NCBI GenBank assembly: GCA_900548815.1
Contig: URLR01000010.1
Coordinates: 1 to 39,251 of the forward strand
Origin: an uncultured Collinsella sp.
GTDB taxonomy: Bacteria; Actinomycetota; Coriobacteriia; Coriobacteriales; Coriobacteriaceae
DNA length: 39,251 bases
Direction of reading: 5' to 3'
Every line of letters begins with the position of its first letter. Position 1 is the stretch's first letter. Under the pieces are notes generated by a model. That model did no database searches. It was not told where the DNA came from and saw only the letters and a program-made list of their open reading frames with translations. Of this stretch, positions 1-10,454 are shown piece by piece. The translations under genes and the position numbers were made by a program.

Positions 1-47
1 CTACACGAGCCTTATCGTCGGCAGCGTCAGATGTGTATAAGAGACAG
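1..47. other. Nextera i5-side sequencing adapter (artefact)
   Basis: Positions 15-47 match the Nextera transposase read-1 adapter, ending in the 19-base mosaic end AGATGTGTATAAGAGACAG at 29-47. Positions 1-6 (CTACAC) match the end of the P5 primer, and 7-14 (GAGCCTTA) sit exactly where the 8-base i5 index belongs. This is library DNA left on the contig, not genome. The biological insert begins at 48. Confidence 0.98.
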
Positions 48-2628
48 TCATAATGTCCATCAGGATCGCGTCGAAGCTGCCGGCGGGACGGCCAACGTAT
101 AGGTCGACCGTTTCGTTGCCGTTGGCGGCACGAGTTACGACGATGCCTTCGCTTTCGAGCAGAGCCTGGGCAATCTCGGCATTGAGCTCGTTATCTTCTG
201 CCAAAAGGACGTTCATGCCGGCAAGCGAGCAGCTGTTTGCCTGGCCGTCCGCACGTTCTCTTGCCTGAGGGTTCTTGTCGATATCGAGCGGAATCTGGAC
301 GTTGAACGTACTCCCCACGCCAACCTCACTCGAAATCTCAATCGTGCCGCCCATCAGGTCAATAAGCGACTTGACGATTGGCATGCCCATGCCGGTTCCT
401 TGGAACTTGCTGCGCGCATCGTCACCTTCTTGGGCAAACGGCTCATAGATATGCTTTAAAAACTTGGGAGTCATGCCAATGCCGGTATCCGAAACGCTAA
501 AGCAAAAGAGCGCGCGCCCGTTATCGAGCGGCTTGGTCTTTGAGCTAAAGGTGACGGAGCCGCCGTGCTTGTTGTACTTAATGCTGTTGTCTAACAGGTT
601 GATCATGATCTGTCGGATATGGGTGGGACTGCCGATCATGTATGGCCCCGTGGCGTACGGCAGACTATTGTCCTGCATTGTGATGCCGTTACTGGACGCG
701 CGGAGCTTGCACAGCACCAGCGTATCGTCACAGAGCTCTTTGAGGTTAAAAGGCGCATGTTCCAGTGTTAGCTTGCGGTCTTCGATTTTGCCCATTTCGA
801 GGATGTCGTTGATCAGCGAGAGCAGATGATTGGCGGCAACGCGCGCCTTGGCACGGCTCTCGCGGGCGACTTGCATATCGCCTTCCTTCAATTCCTCGAT
901 CTCGATAAGGCCTAGGATGCCGTTGAGCGGCGTACGGATGTCGTGGCTCATGCGCGTGAGGAATGCCGTCTTAGCGGCGTTGGCGGCGTCGGCTTTTTTG
1001 CGCTCGGTTCGAGCGCGCACGAGCGCCCAGATGAGCAGGACGATGCCGACCGACAACATACCGATGAGGGTAGCTGCAATGGCGGTGCGGTTGCGATAAA
1101 GGAATTGAAGCGTGTTGGATTCCTGGGCCGTGTACGACGTGGAGGAGAAATTGCTTGCGGAGAGCGATTCTCCGGCATTGATGATGCCCTTGTTGATGAT
1201 TCCCAGCAACTCGGGCTTTCCGCGCGAAATCCAGCACGAGAGCTCACAGGTGTCAGGGAGCTCGACCGTCTCGTAGCCCTCGAGATCATAACGGTCGCCG
1301 ATGGTTTTTACGCGTGAACTGGGAGCGACGATGCAGTGCGCCGTTCCCTTCCTGAGGGCGTCGAACGCTTCATCGTCGGATTGGTATTCGGTCACGGTCG
1401 CTGTGGGGAACAGACTTTCAAGTGCATTTTTGTTGACAAACGATGATTTGGTACAGGCGATGTTCTGAAGGTCTTTGTTCAGGTTGCTGCCGGTGTGAAT
1501 GGCGGTGAGGGACATGGTCCCCAACGATACCGACTGCACAACACCTGTTTGCTCGGCAAACCAGTAATCTCGGTATACCGGTAGCGCAACGTCTATGCTT
1601 CCCTTTGACAGGGCCTTTGACATCATCTTGTAGCTATCAAAGCCGACGGTTTTGACCGTAATGCCAAATTTATCGTGCAGCGTCGTCGCAAGCGATGCGA
1701 GCGAACCTTCCATTTCGCCGTCTTCGTCTTCGTTACAGTAGGGGAGTTTGCCCGTAATGTAGCCGAGCGTGATGGTGTTGTCATTTGCTTTGAGCCAGGA
1801 ACGTTCGGGGCTGTTGAGCGATGATGAACCGCTGTTTTGGGCCGAGTAGTTAGATTTGACTTCGTCGATATAGCGTGGGCTGACGCGGGCGATTGCCGAC
1901 ATGGCGGCATTGATGTCGTCCATCAGGTCGGAGCGGCTTTTGGGGACGGCAAAATAGTAGTCGCTCGAACCAATGTAGAACATGGGGGAGGCGCTGGGCG
2001 ACGAGGTCGTGTCGTTCATAATGATGGCATCGACCTCGTTGTTTGCGAGCGCGTCAAAGAGGGCACCGCCAGTGTCGATTTCTTTATAGGTGCAGGTAAT
2101 GCCTTCGTTGGCGAGCCACTGCTGGCCAACGAAGGTTTGCATAACGCCGGGGTTGCAGCCGATGGTAAGGCCTTGGAGCGCTTGGGGGTCACCCTTGGCC
2201 AGATCGTCTCGATCGGGCTTGGCGTAGATGAAGTAGCGCTCGGTGCCCTCGGGGTTCGAGGAAAAGAGCAGCTTTTGGGCGCGTTCCTCGGAGTAGGAGA
2301 TGTTGGGCATGAGGTCGATCTCGCCCGCCTCGAGCATGTCCATAAGCTCAGTGAAGGTGCCGGAGACGTATTCGTACTGCCAGCCGGGCGTGTAGTACGA
2401 CAGAGTCTGGAGGTACTCGTAACCCCATCCCGAGAGACGCTCGCCGGGGGTGCCGTTCTGGAAGCCCTCGTTGCTGACGAGCCAACCAACGTGGACCGTC
2501 TTGACTTGCTGATCGGTATTGGCGGCATAGGCGGGGGCGGGCATGATGGTGCTCAGTATGGCGAGCGCGGCAAGCGCGACGGCCAGGGTGCGATATATAA
2601 CTGAACGAAGGACAGCGGAAGCTTTCAC
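48..2628 (-). CDS. Hybrid sensor histidine kinase with two periplasmic binding domains, 3' truncated
   Basis: Membrane sensor kinase. From the upstream TTG, residues 1-38 form a signal peptide or membrane anchor. Two SBP_bac_3 (Venus flytrap) domains follow at about 45-265 and 285-500, then a membrane helix at about 517-541. The HisKA domain has its H-box around His564 (MSHDIRTPLNG). The HATPase domain shows NLLDNSIKYN, DTGIGM and GTGMGM. A receiver domain starts near 807 with acidic pair Glu813/Asp814 and phospho-acceptor Asp860 (LMDIM). Genomic sequence stops two residues later at the adapter. The layout resembles BvgS/EvgS, with small molecules sensed outside and a phosphorelay inside. GTG at 2628 lies 6 nt after AGGA and is preferred; TTG at 2634 is also possible. 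The ligand is unknown. Confidence 0.9.
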
Positions 2629-2719
2629 ATGCAATCCTAACGAATCGAGACATTACCGCATAAGGATACCAGCTCAGCCTGCCCAGTCGGCAGCTGCACC
2701 GCTAAACGGTCCCGCCCGG

Positions 2720-2769
2720 CAGTTGGGGACAGTCCCTTTCTACCGGCACAAAAGGAACGTCCCTAACTG
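2720..2769. repeat. REP-like palindrome R1
   Basis: The arms begin with CAGTTGGGGACAGTCCCTTT at 2720 and end with AAAGGAACGTCCCTAACTG at 2769. They pair almost fully around a short loop. It lies between the divergent kinase and channel genes. The GGGAC core next to an AAAGG/CCTTT run links it to R2-R5 in this window. Confidence 0.7.
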
Positions 2770-2825
2770 TCGGTTGTGGGACAATACCGAGCGAACGAGA
2801 TTGGGCGTCTGGGAAAGGGGTCGCG

Positions 2826-3251
2826 ATGAACAGGTTGAGGACGCTTGCCGACGTACTGCGACAGGCCGGCTTTGCGCGCATCACGGGGCTGTTTCTTATC
2901 TTTTACCTGCTGTGCTCGACGGCCGTTTGGTTGTCCGAGCCCACGACCCTCACGTTTGGCGATGGCCTGTGGTTTAGCTTTGAGACGGTCTCGACCATCG
3001 GCTTTGGTGACATTCCGGCCGAAACACCGGTCGCCCGTGCTATTACCGTCGTCTTGAGCGTTATCAGCATTTTCTACATCGCCATGCTCACGGGCGTGGC
3101 GGTGAACTACTGCAATACACTCATCAAGCTGCGCCAAAAGGACACCATGGCGCGCTTTATGGACGATCTTGAGCATTTGGAAGAGCTCGATCGTGACGAG
3201 CTCGCCGATCTGTCGCGCCGCGTGCGCGAATATCGCCGCCGCCAACGCTAG
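2826..3251 (+). CDS. Two-helix potassium channel-like protein
   Basis: A 141-residue Ion_trans_2 type protein. A first membrane helix lies at about 18-36 and a pore loop carries the selectivity filter TIGFGD at 57-62, the usual K+ filter form. A second helix spans about 70-95, and a charged, probably coiled C-terminal tail runs 104-141. This is the minimal KcsA-like layout with no RCK/TrkA-N domain, so gating is not evident. The start follows an AAAGGGG ribosome site. It reads the same way as the next gene, 35 nt downstream, and could share a transcript. I infer K+ conductance; the filter residue F in place of the more common Y is seen in some channels. Confidence 0.8.
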   Translation: MNRLRTLADVLRQAGFARITGLFLIFYLLCSTAVWLSEPTTLTFGDGLWFSFETVSTIGFGDIPAETPVARAITVVLSVISIFYIAMLTGVAVNYCNTLIKLRQKDTMARFMDDLEHLEELDRDELADLSRRVREYRRRQR

Positions 3252-3286
3252 AACGGGCGCCGCGCGTCACGATGAGGGGGACTGAA

Positions 3287-3820
3287 ATGAATATCACCGT
3301 GTATCTGGGTGCCAGCGTCGGTAATGACCCGGCGTTTCTACCTGCGGTACAGGAGCTGGGCAACTGGATTGGCACCAACGGCCACGCGCTGGTATACGGC
3401 GGGTCCAAATCGGGCCTGATGGGCGCGCTTGCCGATAGCGTGCTCGATGCCGGCGGGCACGTGACGGGTGTTGAGCCGAGCTTTTTTATCGAGGCCGAGT
3501 TTCAACATGATGGCATCGACGACCTCATCGTGACGAGCGACATGGTCGAGCGCAAGGCCAAGATGATCGAGCTCGGTGACGCGTTCATCGCCTTTCCGGG
3601 TGGCACGGGCACGCTCGAGGAGATTGCCGAGGTTATGTCCGCGGTGTCGTTGGGGCATCTCGATGCGCCGTGCATTTTGTACAACCTGAACGGTTACTAC
3701 AACGACCTCAAGGCGCTGCTCGGGCACATGATTGATAAGGGACTTTCGAGCCCGCAGCGCCAGCAAGGCATTTACTTTGCCGAGGATCTGTGCGAAATCG
3801 CATCAATTATCAACGGATAA
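3287..3820 (+). CDS. LOG family protein (TIGR00730-like nucleotide phosphoribohydrolase)
   Basis: A Rossmann-fold protein of 177 residues. It has the LOG signature PGGTGT at 104-109 followed by E111/E112, the preceding MVERKAKM segment, and a GGSKSGLMG glycine-rich stretch near residue 38. Family members hydrolyse nucleoside 5'-monophosphates such as cytokinin ribotides to base and ribose phosphate; many were misnamed lysine decarboxylases. The ATG at 3287 is chosen because GAGGGGG lies just upstream; the in-frame ATG at 3272 overlaps that ribosome site. The real substrate in this organism is unknown. Confidence 0.85.
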   Translation: MNITVYLGASVGNDPAFLPAVQELGNWIGTNGHALVYGGSKSGLMGALADSVLDAGGHVTGVEPSFFIEAEFQHDGIDDLIVTSDMVERKAKMIELGDAFIAFPGGTGTLEEIAEVMSAVSLGHLDAPCILYNLNGYYNDLKALLGHMIDKGLSSPQRQQGIYFAEDLCEIASIING

Positions 3821-3945
3821 GCCTTGAGCCTGCCCCGCCGTGGTCCCCGGTGGCTCCGTTTGCAGCGCAGACGGTTGGCTTGTCTGGGCCACGCTCGTTC
3901 TACAATAAAACGTATCTATGTCGACTCTGACCGCGGGAGGACCCG

Positions 3946-5250
3946 ATGGATAAGCTCACTAAACCCACGAACCGAGCGCTGTTTTTGGTCAGCGTTGCCA
4001 TGACCGGTGCGTTCGCAGGTGCCGCGGTCTGGCTGTTCTTTTTTGCGATGGAGCACGGCATCGACTATCTATGGACCGAGATTCCGCACGCGCTGGGCGT
4101 CGCTTCGCCCGAGCTCGCCAGCGGCCCGTTTGGCTTTCTGCCGTACCCGTTTTTTGTCTGTCTGCTGGGCGGCCTGTTAATCGGTCTGTACGAAAAGATG
4201 ACAGGCACCAAGACCGATGACCTCAACCAGGTGATGGTTAAGGTCAAGCAAGACGGGCGCTACCCGTACGACAATCTGGGCAAGCTTTCGCTCGCGGCAT
4301 TGCTGCCGCTGCTGTTTGGCGGAAGTATTGGACCGGAGGCCGGCCTGACCGGCGTTATCGCGGGTCTGTGCAGCTGGGTCGGCGACCGCATGCGTCGCTT
4401 TGGCGCCGAGTTTAGGGAGCTCACGCTGCTGGGTACCCAGGCTGCCCTGACGGCGCTCTTTACCGCGCCCGTCTTTGGCTTTGTGGCTCCGCTCGCCGGT
4501 AGCGCCGACGGCCAGGGCAAAGACGTCGACGATGAGACCGCGTCCGGCGAGATCACCATCAAGCTGCCCAAGGCGCAAAAGACGGTGGTCTACGGCATTG
4601 CGATTGCCGGCGGTCTGGGCACCTACCTGCTGCTTGGCCAGCTTGTGGGCGGCGGCATGGGCATGCCCAGGTTCGAGTCCGCCGAGGTGGGCAACCTGGA
4701 ACTTGTCTGGCTCATTCCGCTGGCGTTGGTCGGCACCGTATGCGGTTGGCTGTACTTTGTCTCTGAGCACGCAAGCGAGGCACTGTCCCATGCAATAGGG
4801 GAGCGTCCTGTCGTAAAGGCCGTGCTAGCCGGTCTGGCGCTCGCCATCTGTGGCACGGTCCTGCCCTACACCATGTTTGCCGGCGAGACCCAGGCCGACG
4901 TGCTCATGGAAACCTATCTGACCATTCCCGCCGGCATGCTTATCGCGACCGGTTTTGTCAAGGCCATGCTGACCCCCGCCCTCATCAATATGGGCTGGCG
5001 TGGCGGCCACTTCTTCCCGGTTATCTTCTCAGGTGTGAGCCTGGGCTATGGCCTTGCCATCCTCACCGGCGCCGATCCGGTCTTTTGCGTCGCCGTCTGC
5101 ACGGCATCGACGATGGGCGCCGTCGTGCGTCAGCCGGTCATGGTCGTGGGCCTGTTGCTCATGTGCTTCCCGCTCAAGGGTATCGTCTGCATGATCATCG
5201 TCGCAGCCATCGCCGCCGGCATTCCGCTGCCCAAGCCGCTGCGCAAGTAG
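3946..5250 (+). CDS. ClC family chloride channel/transporter
   Basis: A 434-residue polytopic membrane protein. Family landmarks are GGSIGPEAGLTG (the GxEGP-like anion loop) near residue 125 and WRGGHFFPVIFSG (the GGxFxP loop) near residue 350, with about ten hydrophobic segments. There is no cytosolic CBS domain, and it is on the short side for ClC proteins. The ATG follows GGGAGGA at good spacing, and a TACAAT box at 3901-3906 may be its -10. The family moves Cl- or other anions (some members export fluoride) as a channel or H+ antiporter. The motifs do not settle which applies here. Confidence 0.85.
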   Translation: MDKLTKPTNRALFLVSVAMTGAFAGAAVWLFFFAMEHGIDYLWTEIPHALGVASPELASGPFGFLPYPFFVCLLGGLLIGLYEKMTGTKTDDLNQVMVKVKQDGRYPYDNLGKLSLAALLPLLFGGSIGPEAGLTGVIAGLCSWVGDRMRRFGAEFRELTLLGTQAALTALFTAPVFGFVAPLAGSADGQGKDVDDETASGEITIKLPKAQKTVVYGIAIAGGLGTYLLLGQLVGGGMGMPRFESAEVGNLELVWLIPLALVGTVCGWLYFVSEHASEALSHAIGERPVVKAVLAGLALAICGTVLPYTMFAGETQADVLMETYLTIPAGMLIATGFVKAMLTPALINMGWRGGHFFPVIFSGVSLGYGLAILTGADPVFCVAVCTASTMGAVVRQPVMVVGLLLMCFPLKGIVCMIIVAAIAAGIPLPKPLRK

Positions 5251-5285
5251 TGCGGTTTTTCACGAGTCAATTCCAGAGGTGCGAG

Positions 5286-6077
5286 ATGATTCTGTACTTT
5301 AGCGCGACGGGGAACAGCGATCATGTGGCGCGTCGCATTGCGGCGGCGACAGACGACAAAGTTATGTCGATTGAGCGTTTTGATGCCGAGGCCTTTCACC
5401 TTGCTGTGACGGAAAGTCCCTGCCAGCTGGGGTTTGTCGCCCCGGTGTATGCCTGTGGCTTGCCGACGCCGATGATCGAGTTTATAAAGACTGCCGACCT
5501 GTCGATTGCTGCCGGCGCAAAGGGCGGCGAGCGCCCGTATACGTTCTATGTCTCGACATATGGTTCGACGACCGGGCAATCGGCCAAGTTCGCCCGCGAT
5601 CTGCTACACGAGAGTGGGCTCGAGTTGGATGCGGCGATGAGCGTCAAGATGCCCGATACCTGGACGCCCGTGTTTGATTTGTCCGACTCCAAAAAGGTCG
5701 AGAACATTAACAAGGCGGCCGAGGTGCAGATCGATGCGGCGATTAAGGCAGTTCGGGCGCGCCGCACGGGCAACATGATGCGCCATCGTGTGCCTCTGTT
5801 TGCATCCTGCGCGTATCACGCAATTGGGCTGCCGCACATGCAACAGACGAGCAAGTTTGCCGTCGATGCCGATCGCTGCATCGGCTGCAGCCTGCGTGCC
5901 AAGCGCTGCCCCATGGCGGCAATCGAGATGCGCGACGGCCTTCCCGTCTGGGCAAAGCCGGAGTGCGCAGCCTGCCTCCGTTGTCTGCACTGTTGTCCCA
6001 AGTTTGCCATCTCGCGCGGTAAGCGCACAGCCTCCCACGGTCAGTATAGGCATCCCAAGCTCGGCGTGAGGATGTAA
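5286..6077 (+). CDS. EFR1-type protein: flavodoxin domain fused to two 4Fe-4S motifs
   Basis: A 263-residue cytoplasmic electron-transfer protein. The N-terminal flavodoxin-like domain starts MILYFSATGNSDHVA, with the phosphate-binding loop at residues 6-12. Two C-terminal ferredoxin motifs follow. The second is intact (Cys227, 230, 233, 237-Pro). The first reads CIGCSLRAKRCP: Cys198, Cys201 and Cys208 are present, but position 204, normally the third cysteine, is Arg (CGT at 5895-5897, one base from TGT). The ATG at 5286 follows GAGGTGCGAG and lies 35 nt after the ClC gene; the longer in-frame reading into that gene is rejected. Physiological partners are unknown. Confidence 0.88.
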   Translation: MILYFSATGNSDHVARRIAAATDDKVMSIERFDAEAFHLAVTESPCQLGFVAPVYACGLPTPMIEFIKTADLSIAAGAKGGERPYTFYVSTYGSTTGQSAKFARDLLHESGLELDAAMSVKMPDTWTPVFDLSDSKKVENINKAAEVQIDAAIKAVRARRTGNMMRHRVPLFASCAYHAIGLPHMQQTSKFAVDADRCIGCSLRAKRCPMAAIEMRDGLPVWAKPECAACLRCLHCCPKFAISRGKRTASHGQYRHPKLGVRM

Positions 6078-6103
6078 CGGCTGTCGGTCTGCCCCAAAAC
6101 TCA

Positions 6104-6331
6104 TTAAGAAAGAAGCCGCGCGGGGTCGTGTGTTTGCAACCTCGCGCGGTTGTCGTTTAGAGCTTCCTCAGTACGATGGCGATGGTGTTTTGCACAGGCG
6201 AAAACGAGCGCCACGCAGATACGGATGGCGGTTGCGACATCGGAATCGGTTTGTTTGATGCCGCATTTGGCCAAGATGGATGTGATGCCGGCAAAGAGTG
6301 CTGACGCAAATGCTGCGACGACCCACGACAC
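6104..6331 (-). pseudogene. Remnant of an EamA/DMT-type transporter (N-terminal part)
   Basis: Reading from a GTG at 6331, the first 45 or so residues (SWVVAAFASALFAGITSILA, then KCGIKQTDSDVATAIR) look like the first helix and loop of an EamA-family transporter. After VFACA, near 6195, hydrophobicity ends; the reading becomes basic (AKHHRHRTEE) and runs through the GC hairpin to a stop at 6104. No continuation of the family is visible in another frame. I read this as a decayed gene that kept only its 5' end. A functional short peptide cannot be excluded. Confidence 0.6.
6116..6149. terminator. GC-rich hairpin, possible bidirectional terminator
   Basis: CCGCGCGGGGT at 6116-6126 pairs with ACCTCGCGCGG at 6139-6149, with one G-T wobble and a 12-nt loop. 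The minus strand continues into a pyrimidine run (CTTCTTTCTT). The plus side follows the ferredoxin gene by about 40 nt. Confidence 0.5.
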
Positions 6332-6602
6332 GGGCGAAATGCCCCCCCAAGAACGACCGCGCCAGATTTACGGCGTGCGTCCGATGATACCGTCCCGCCA
6401 TGAAGCTTTGATATCGCTGTGGCGAGGCAGGGCCATATTTCGAGAAGGCATTTGGTTAAGACTCGAATCGAGATATGCTGTCGGCCTTTCTTTGGTTGCC
6501 AAGATCTAAACGGTGTGCCGTGAAGGGTACCAGCGACGTTGTTGCTGCTTCGTCTTATCTAGTAAATAGGGTGGGGTGCCGCCCAAGCCCTTTAGCTGTC
6601 GA
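6332..6602. other. Gene-poor stretch, nothing recognised
   Basis: Between the EamA remnant and the ABC permease I find no convincing reading frame, RNA or repeat. A run of seven C residues sits near 6343-6349, just upstream of the remnant's GTG. The stretch may hold more decayed sequence. Confidence 0.4.
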
Positions 6603-7301
6603 TTACAGGTCGCGCGCTCGATAGACCTTGGTGCTGACAGCGCAGCTGATTGCACATAGCGCGAGGGCCAGTACGGCAATTCCTGCGCACAGACCGCCAA
6701 GGACGGCAGGATCGGGATTCGCTCCGGCAATCGACATGAGCCAGTTGCTAATGGGGTTGGAAGAGCTCAGCATTGCCATGGTACCGCAGCCCATCAGGGC
6801 AAACAGGCCGACGGAAAGGCGCAGCGCCTCCATGTGTCCAAATCGAAAGAACAGCGGCTGTGCCAAAAACACCATCATGAGGGAGATGAGCATCGATGCG
6901 GCGGAGGCTATTGTGATCTCAAAGACGGTCTGTCCCGTCGAGGGAATGCCCGTGTGATCGAAGAACGGAAGGGCGATGATGTTCAAAAGCACGGCGGCGC
7001 ATGCCATGACGGCCGAGAAAGCAATAATGCACAGGTAGCGTGCGCAGATGATGTCTTTGCGCGAGAACGGCAGCGTTGCCCGATAGCGCTCCCAGCCGTT
7101 TTGGTTATCGTAGCCAGCCAGTGAGTTCATGATTATGATGGGCGACATGGCGCTGACCGCGCAGGCGCCGGCGCTCATACCGGAATCGCCGTCCGATGCG
7201 TTGGCAAGGGTTAGCACGACGAAGATGAACAGGCCGACGCCCGCAATGCTCGGGATGAGCGCGCGAGCGATGGCGAGCTCGGACATAAAGGCGCGTTTCA
7301 T
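6603..7301 (-). CDS. ABC-2 type transporter permease
   Basis: A 232-residue membrane protein with six hydrophobic segments and the typical ABC-2 permease feel. Helix 1 is near residues 15-35; a cytoplasmic segment follows, with GYDNQNGWERYRATLPFSRKD around residue 63. That WERYRATLPFSR pattern is common in ABC2_membrane_5 proteins paired with GntR-controlled ATPases. Its ATG overlaps the stop of the upstream ATPase gene (ATGA), which suggests translational coupling. It is the third gene of a gntR-ATPase-permease operon. Substrate is unknown; related systems respond to cell-envelope antibiotics. Confidence 0.85.
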   Translation of the reverse strand: MKRAFMSELAIARALIPSIAGVGLFIFVVLTLANASDGDSGMSAGACAVSAMSPIIIMNSLAGYDNQNGWERYRATLPFSRKDIICARYLCIIAFSAVMACAAVLLNIIALPFFDHTGIPSTGQTVFEITIASAASMLISLMMVFLAQPLFFRFGHMEALRLSVGLFALMGCGTMAMLSSSNPISNWLMSIAGANPDPAVLGGLCAGIAVLALALCAISCAVSTKVYRARDL

Positions 7302-8179
7302 TTTGAAGCCCCTTTCAGCGTGAGGCGAAGATAGTCGTCAATGGTTGCCCGATCGCAGGGAATCTCGGGAAAGGCCTCGAGCGTTTCGCGACGGTTGGGC
7401 ACGAGCACGTCCACGCTGTAGGCGTGGCGGGCGGCATGGGCACCTTCGACGCAAGCCATAAGCTCGGCGGCCTGCGCTTGGGTGCAGTGGGCGATGCCGG
7501 CTCGGTCGGTAATGTCCTCGCGCGGCAGGTCAAACACAATCGAGCCGTTATCGATGCAGATGACGCGGTCGGCGGCGCGATCGAGGTCGGACGTAATGTG
7601 GCTCGAGAGCAGCACGCTGTGCTGGCCGTCGGCGACAAAAGCAAGCAGCTCATCGAGCAGTTCCTCGCGCGCCATGGGATCGAGGCCCGCGGTGGCTTCG
7701 TCCAAAAGGAGTAGCTTGGCATTATGGCTGAGTGCACAGGCAAGCTGCAGTTTCATGCCCATGCCGCGGGAGAGGTCCTTGACCTTTGTCTTGGGATCGA
7801 GGCCAAATTGGCTGATGAGGTCGGCGAAGGTGCCATGGCTCCAGGCGGGGTACGCCGGTCTTACGAGTGCCTCAACTTCGGTCACCTTGAGTGTGGAAGG
7901 GAAAGGACACGTGTCCAGCACGAGACCGACACGGGTGCGCAAGCAGCGCTGCGCTTCACCGGGTGCGTCGGCGCCACAGCGCTGCCCAAACAGGTGCACC
8001 TCGCCGGCATCGAGTTTGATAAGCCCAAGCGCGGCTCGAATCGTCGTTGTTTTGCCGGCACCGTTGGCACCCACAAAGCCGACAATCTGGCCGGGCTCCA
8101 CAGCGAGCGTGACATCACGCAGCGAAAAACGGTCGCTCACACGGCGCGATGCACCTTTAAGTTCTAGCAAGTTTTTCAT
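7298..8179 (-). CDS. ABC transporter ATP-binding protein
   Basis: A 293-residue ATPase with Walker A GANGAGKT at 37-44, ABC signature LSRGM, and Walker B LLLLDEATAGLDP followed by the SSH switch histidine. A C-terminal extension of about 70 residues, as in BcrA/YtrB-type ATPases, follows the nucleotide-binding domain. The ATG at 8179 begins MKNLLELKGA, with an AAGAAAGG ribosome site; the longer in-frame reading upstream crosses the gntR gene and is not used. It powers the permease encoded immediately downstream and overlaps it by 4 nt. It lies 23 nt after the regulator gene. Confidence 0.92.
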   Translation of the reverse strand: MKNLLELKGASRRVSDRFSLRDVTLAVEPGQIVGFVGANGAGKTTTIRAALGLIKLDAGEVHLFGQRCGADAPGEAQRCLRTRVGLVLDTCPFPSTLKVTEVEALVRPAYPAWSHGTFADLISQFGLDPKTKVKDLSRGMGMKLQLACALSHNAKLLLLDEATAGLDPMAREELLDELLAFVADGQHSVLLSSHITSDLDRAADRVICIDNGSIVFDLPREDITDRAGIAHCTQAQAAELMACVEGAHAARHAYSVDVLVPNRRETLEAFPEIPCDRATIDDYLRLTLKGASK

Positions 8180-8202
8180 GGTATAGCCTTTCTTGCAGAT
8201 GG

Positions 8203-8583
8203 CTACTGCATGGTTTCGGGGGCTACCAGGTCGAGCATCTCGTGCAGCTTGTCGCGCGTGACGCCCAGGGTTTCGGCTTGGCTTGCCGCTTTCGCAAGCA
8301 GCTCTTCGATATGGCAGAGCTGGTTTTCGCGCAAGAGTTCTTGGTTGCCCTCGGCGACAAAGCAGCCCTTGCCCTGCACGGTGCAGATAAACCCGAGTTG
8401 CTCTAGGTCGGCGTAGGCGCGCTTGGTGGTGATGACGCTCACGCCAAGGTCGCTCGCGAGTGCACGGATGCTGGGGAGTTTGGCTCCCGCAGCGAGCGTG
8501 CCCGAAAGGATCTGAGCTTTGACCTGCGAGGATATCTGTTCGTATATGGGCTTGTCGCTCGAATTGGATAGGATGATGTCCAC
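8203..8583 (-). CDS. GntR family transcriptional regulator, YtrA subfamily
   Basis: A 126-residue regulator with an N-terminal winged helix: PIYEQISSQVKAQILSG, LPSIRALASDLGVS, then ITTKRAYADLEQLGF. A short two-helix C-terminal tail replaces the large effector domain of most GntR proteins, which defines the YtrA subfamily. The GTG start is preceded by AAGGAG at 8590-8595. It is the first gene of the operon with the ABC ATPase and permease. Members usually repress their own operon until an envelope-active compound is present. The paired palindromes just upstream are the likely operator. Confidence 0.9.
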   Translation of the reverse strand: MDIILSNSSDKPIYEQISSQVKAQILSGTLAAGAKLPSIRALASDLGVSVITTKRAYADLEQLGFICTVQGKGCFVAEGNQELLRENQLCHIEELLAKAASQAETLGVTRDKLHEMLDLVAPETMQ

Positions 8584-8605
8584 AGCGGCTCCTTAGCTGT
8601 TGGGC

Positions 8606-8661
8606 TACACGTGTATATAACCGGTAAGCACAGTATATATACACTATGCACAGTTATGCAA
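8606..8661 (-). promoter_or_regulatory. Promoter and operator of the gntR-ABC operon
   Basis: On the minus strand a -35 TTGCAT (8656-8661) and -10 TATACT (8632-8637) are 18 nt apart. GTGTATATA at 8611-8619 and TATATACAC at 8636-8644 form an inverted pair overlapping the -10. Each half is also its own palindrome: TACACGTGTA at 8606-8615 and GTATATATAC at 8633-8642, 27 bp centre to centre. This suits a dimeric GntR repressor that blocks polymerase. Confidence 0.65.
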
Positions 8662-8798
8662 GAGGCAAATACGGATTGGGCCGGCTACCAAGGCCCCAAC
8701 TGATGAATTTGTCCTGATAGGCGCCCTAGAGCGGGATTTCGCGGCTACAATAATGCGGTTACATCGACGTAATGCACTCAATGCAAGAAAGGATCCGC

Positions 8799-10412
<1,614 letters not shown>

Positions 10413-10417
10413 CGCAT

Positions 10418-10449
10418 CGGCGCGGTGGTCCTGCGGGGCTGCCGCGCCG
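10418..10449 (+). terminator. Terminator-like hairpin after prfC
   Basis: CGGCGCGG (10418-10425) pairs perfectly with CCGCGCCG (10442-10449), followed by only three T residues. It lies 6 nt after the prfC stop and just ahead of the next gene's promoter. Confidence 0.5.
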
Positions 10450-10454
10450 TTTGC

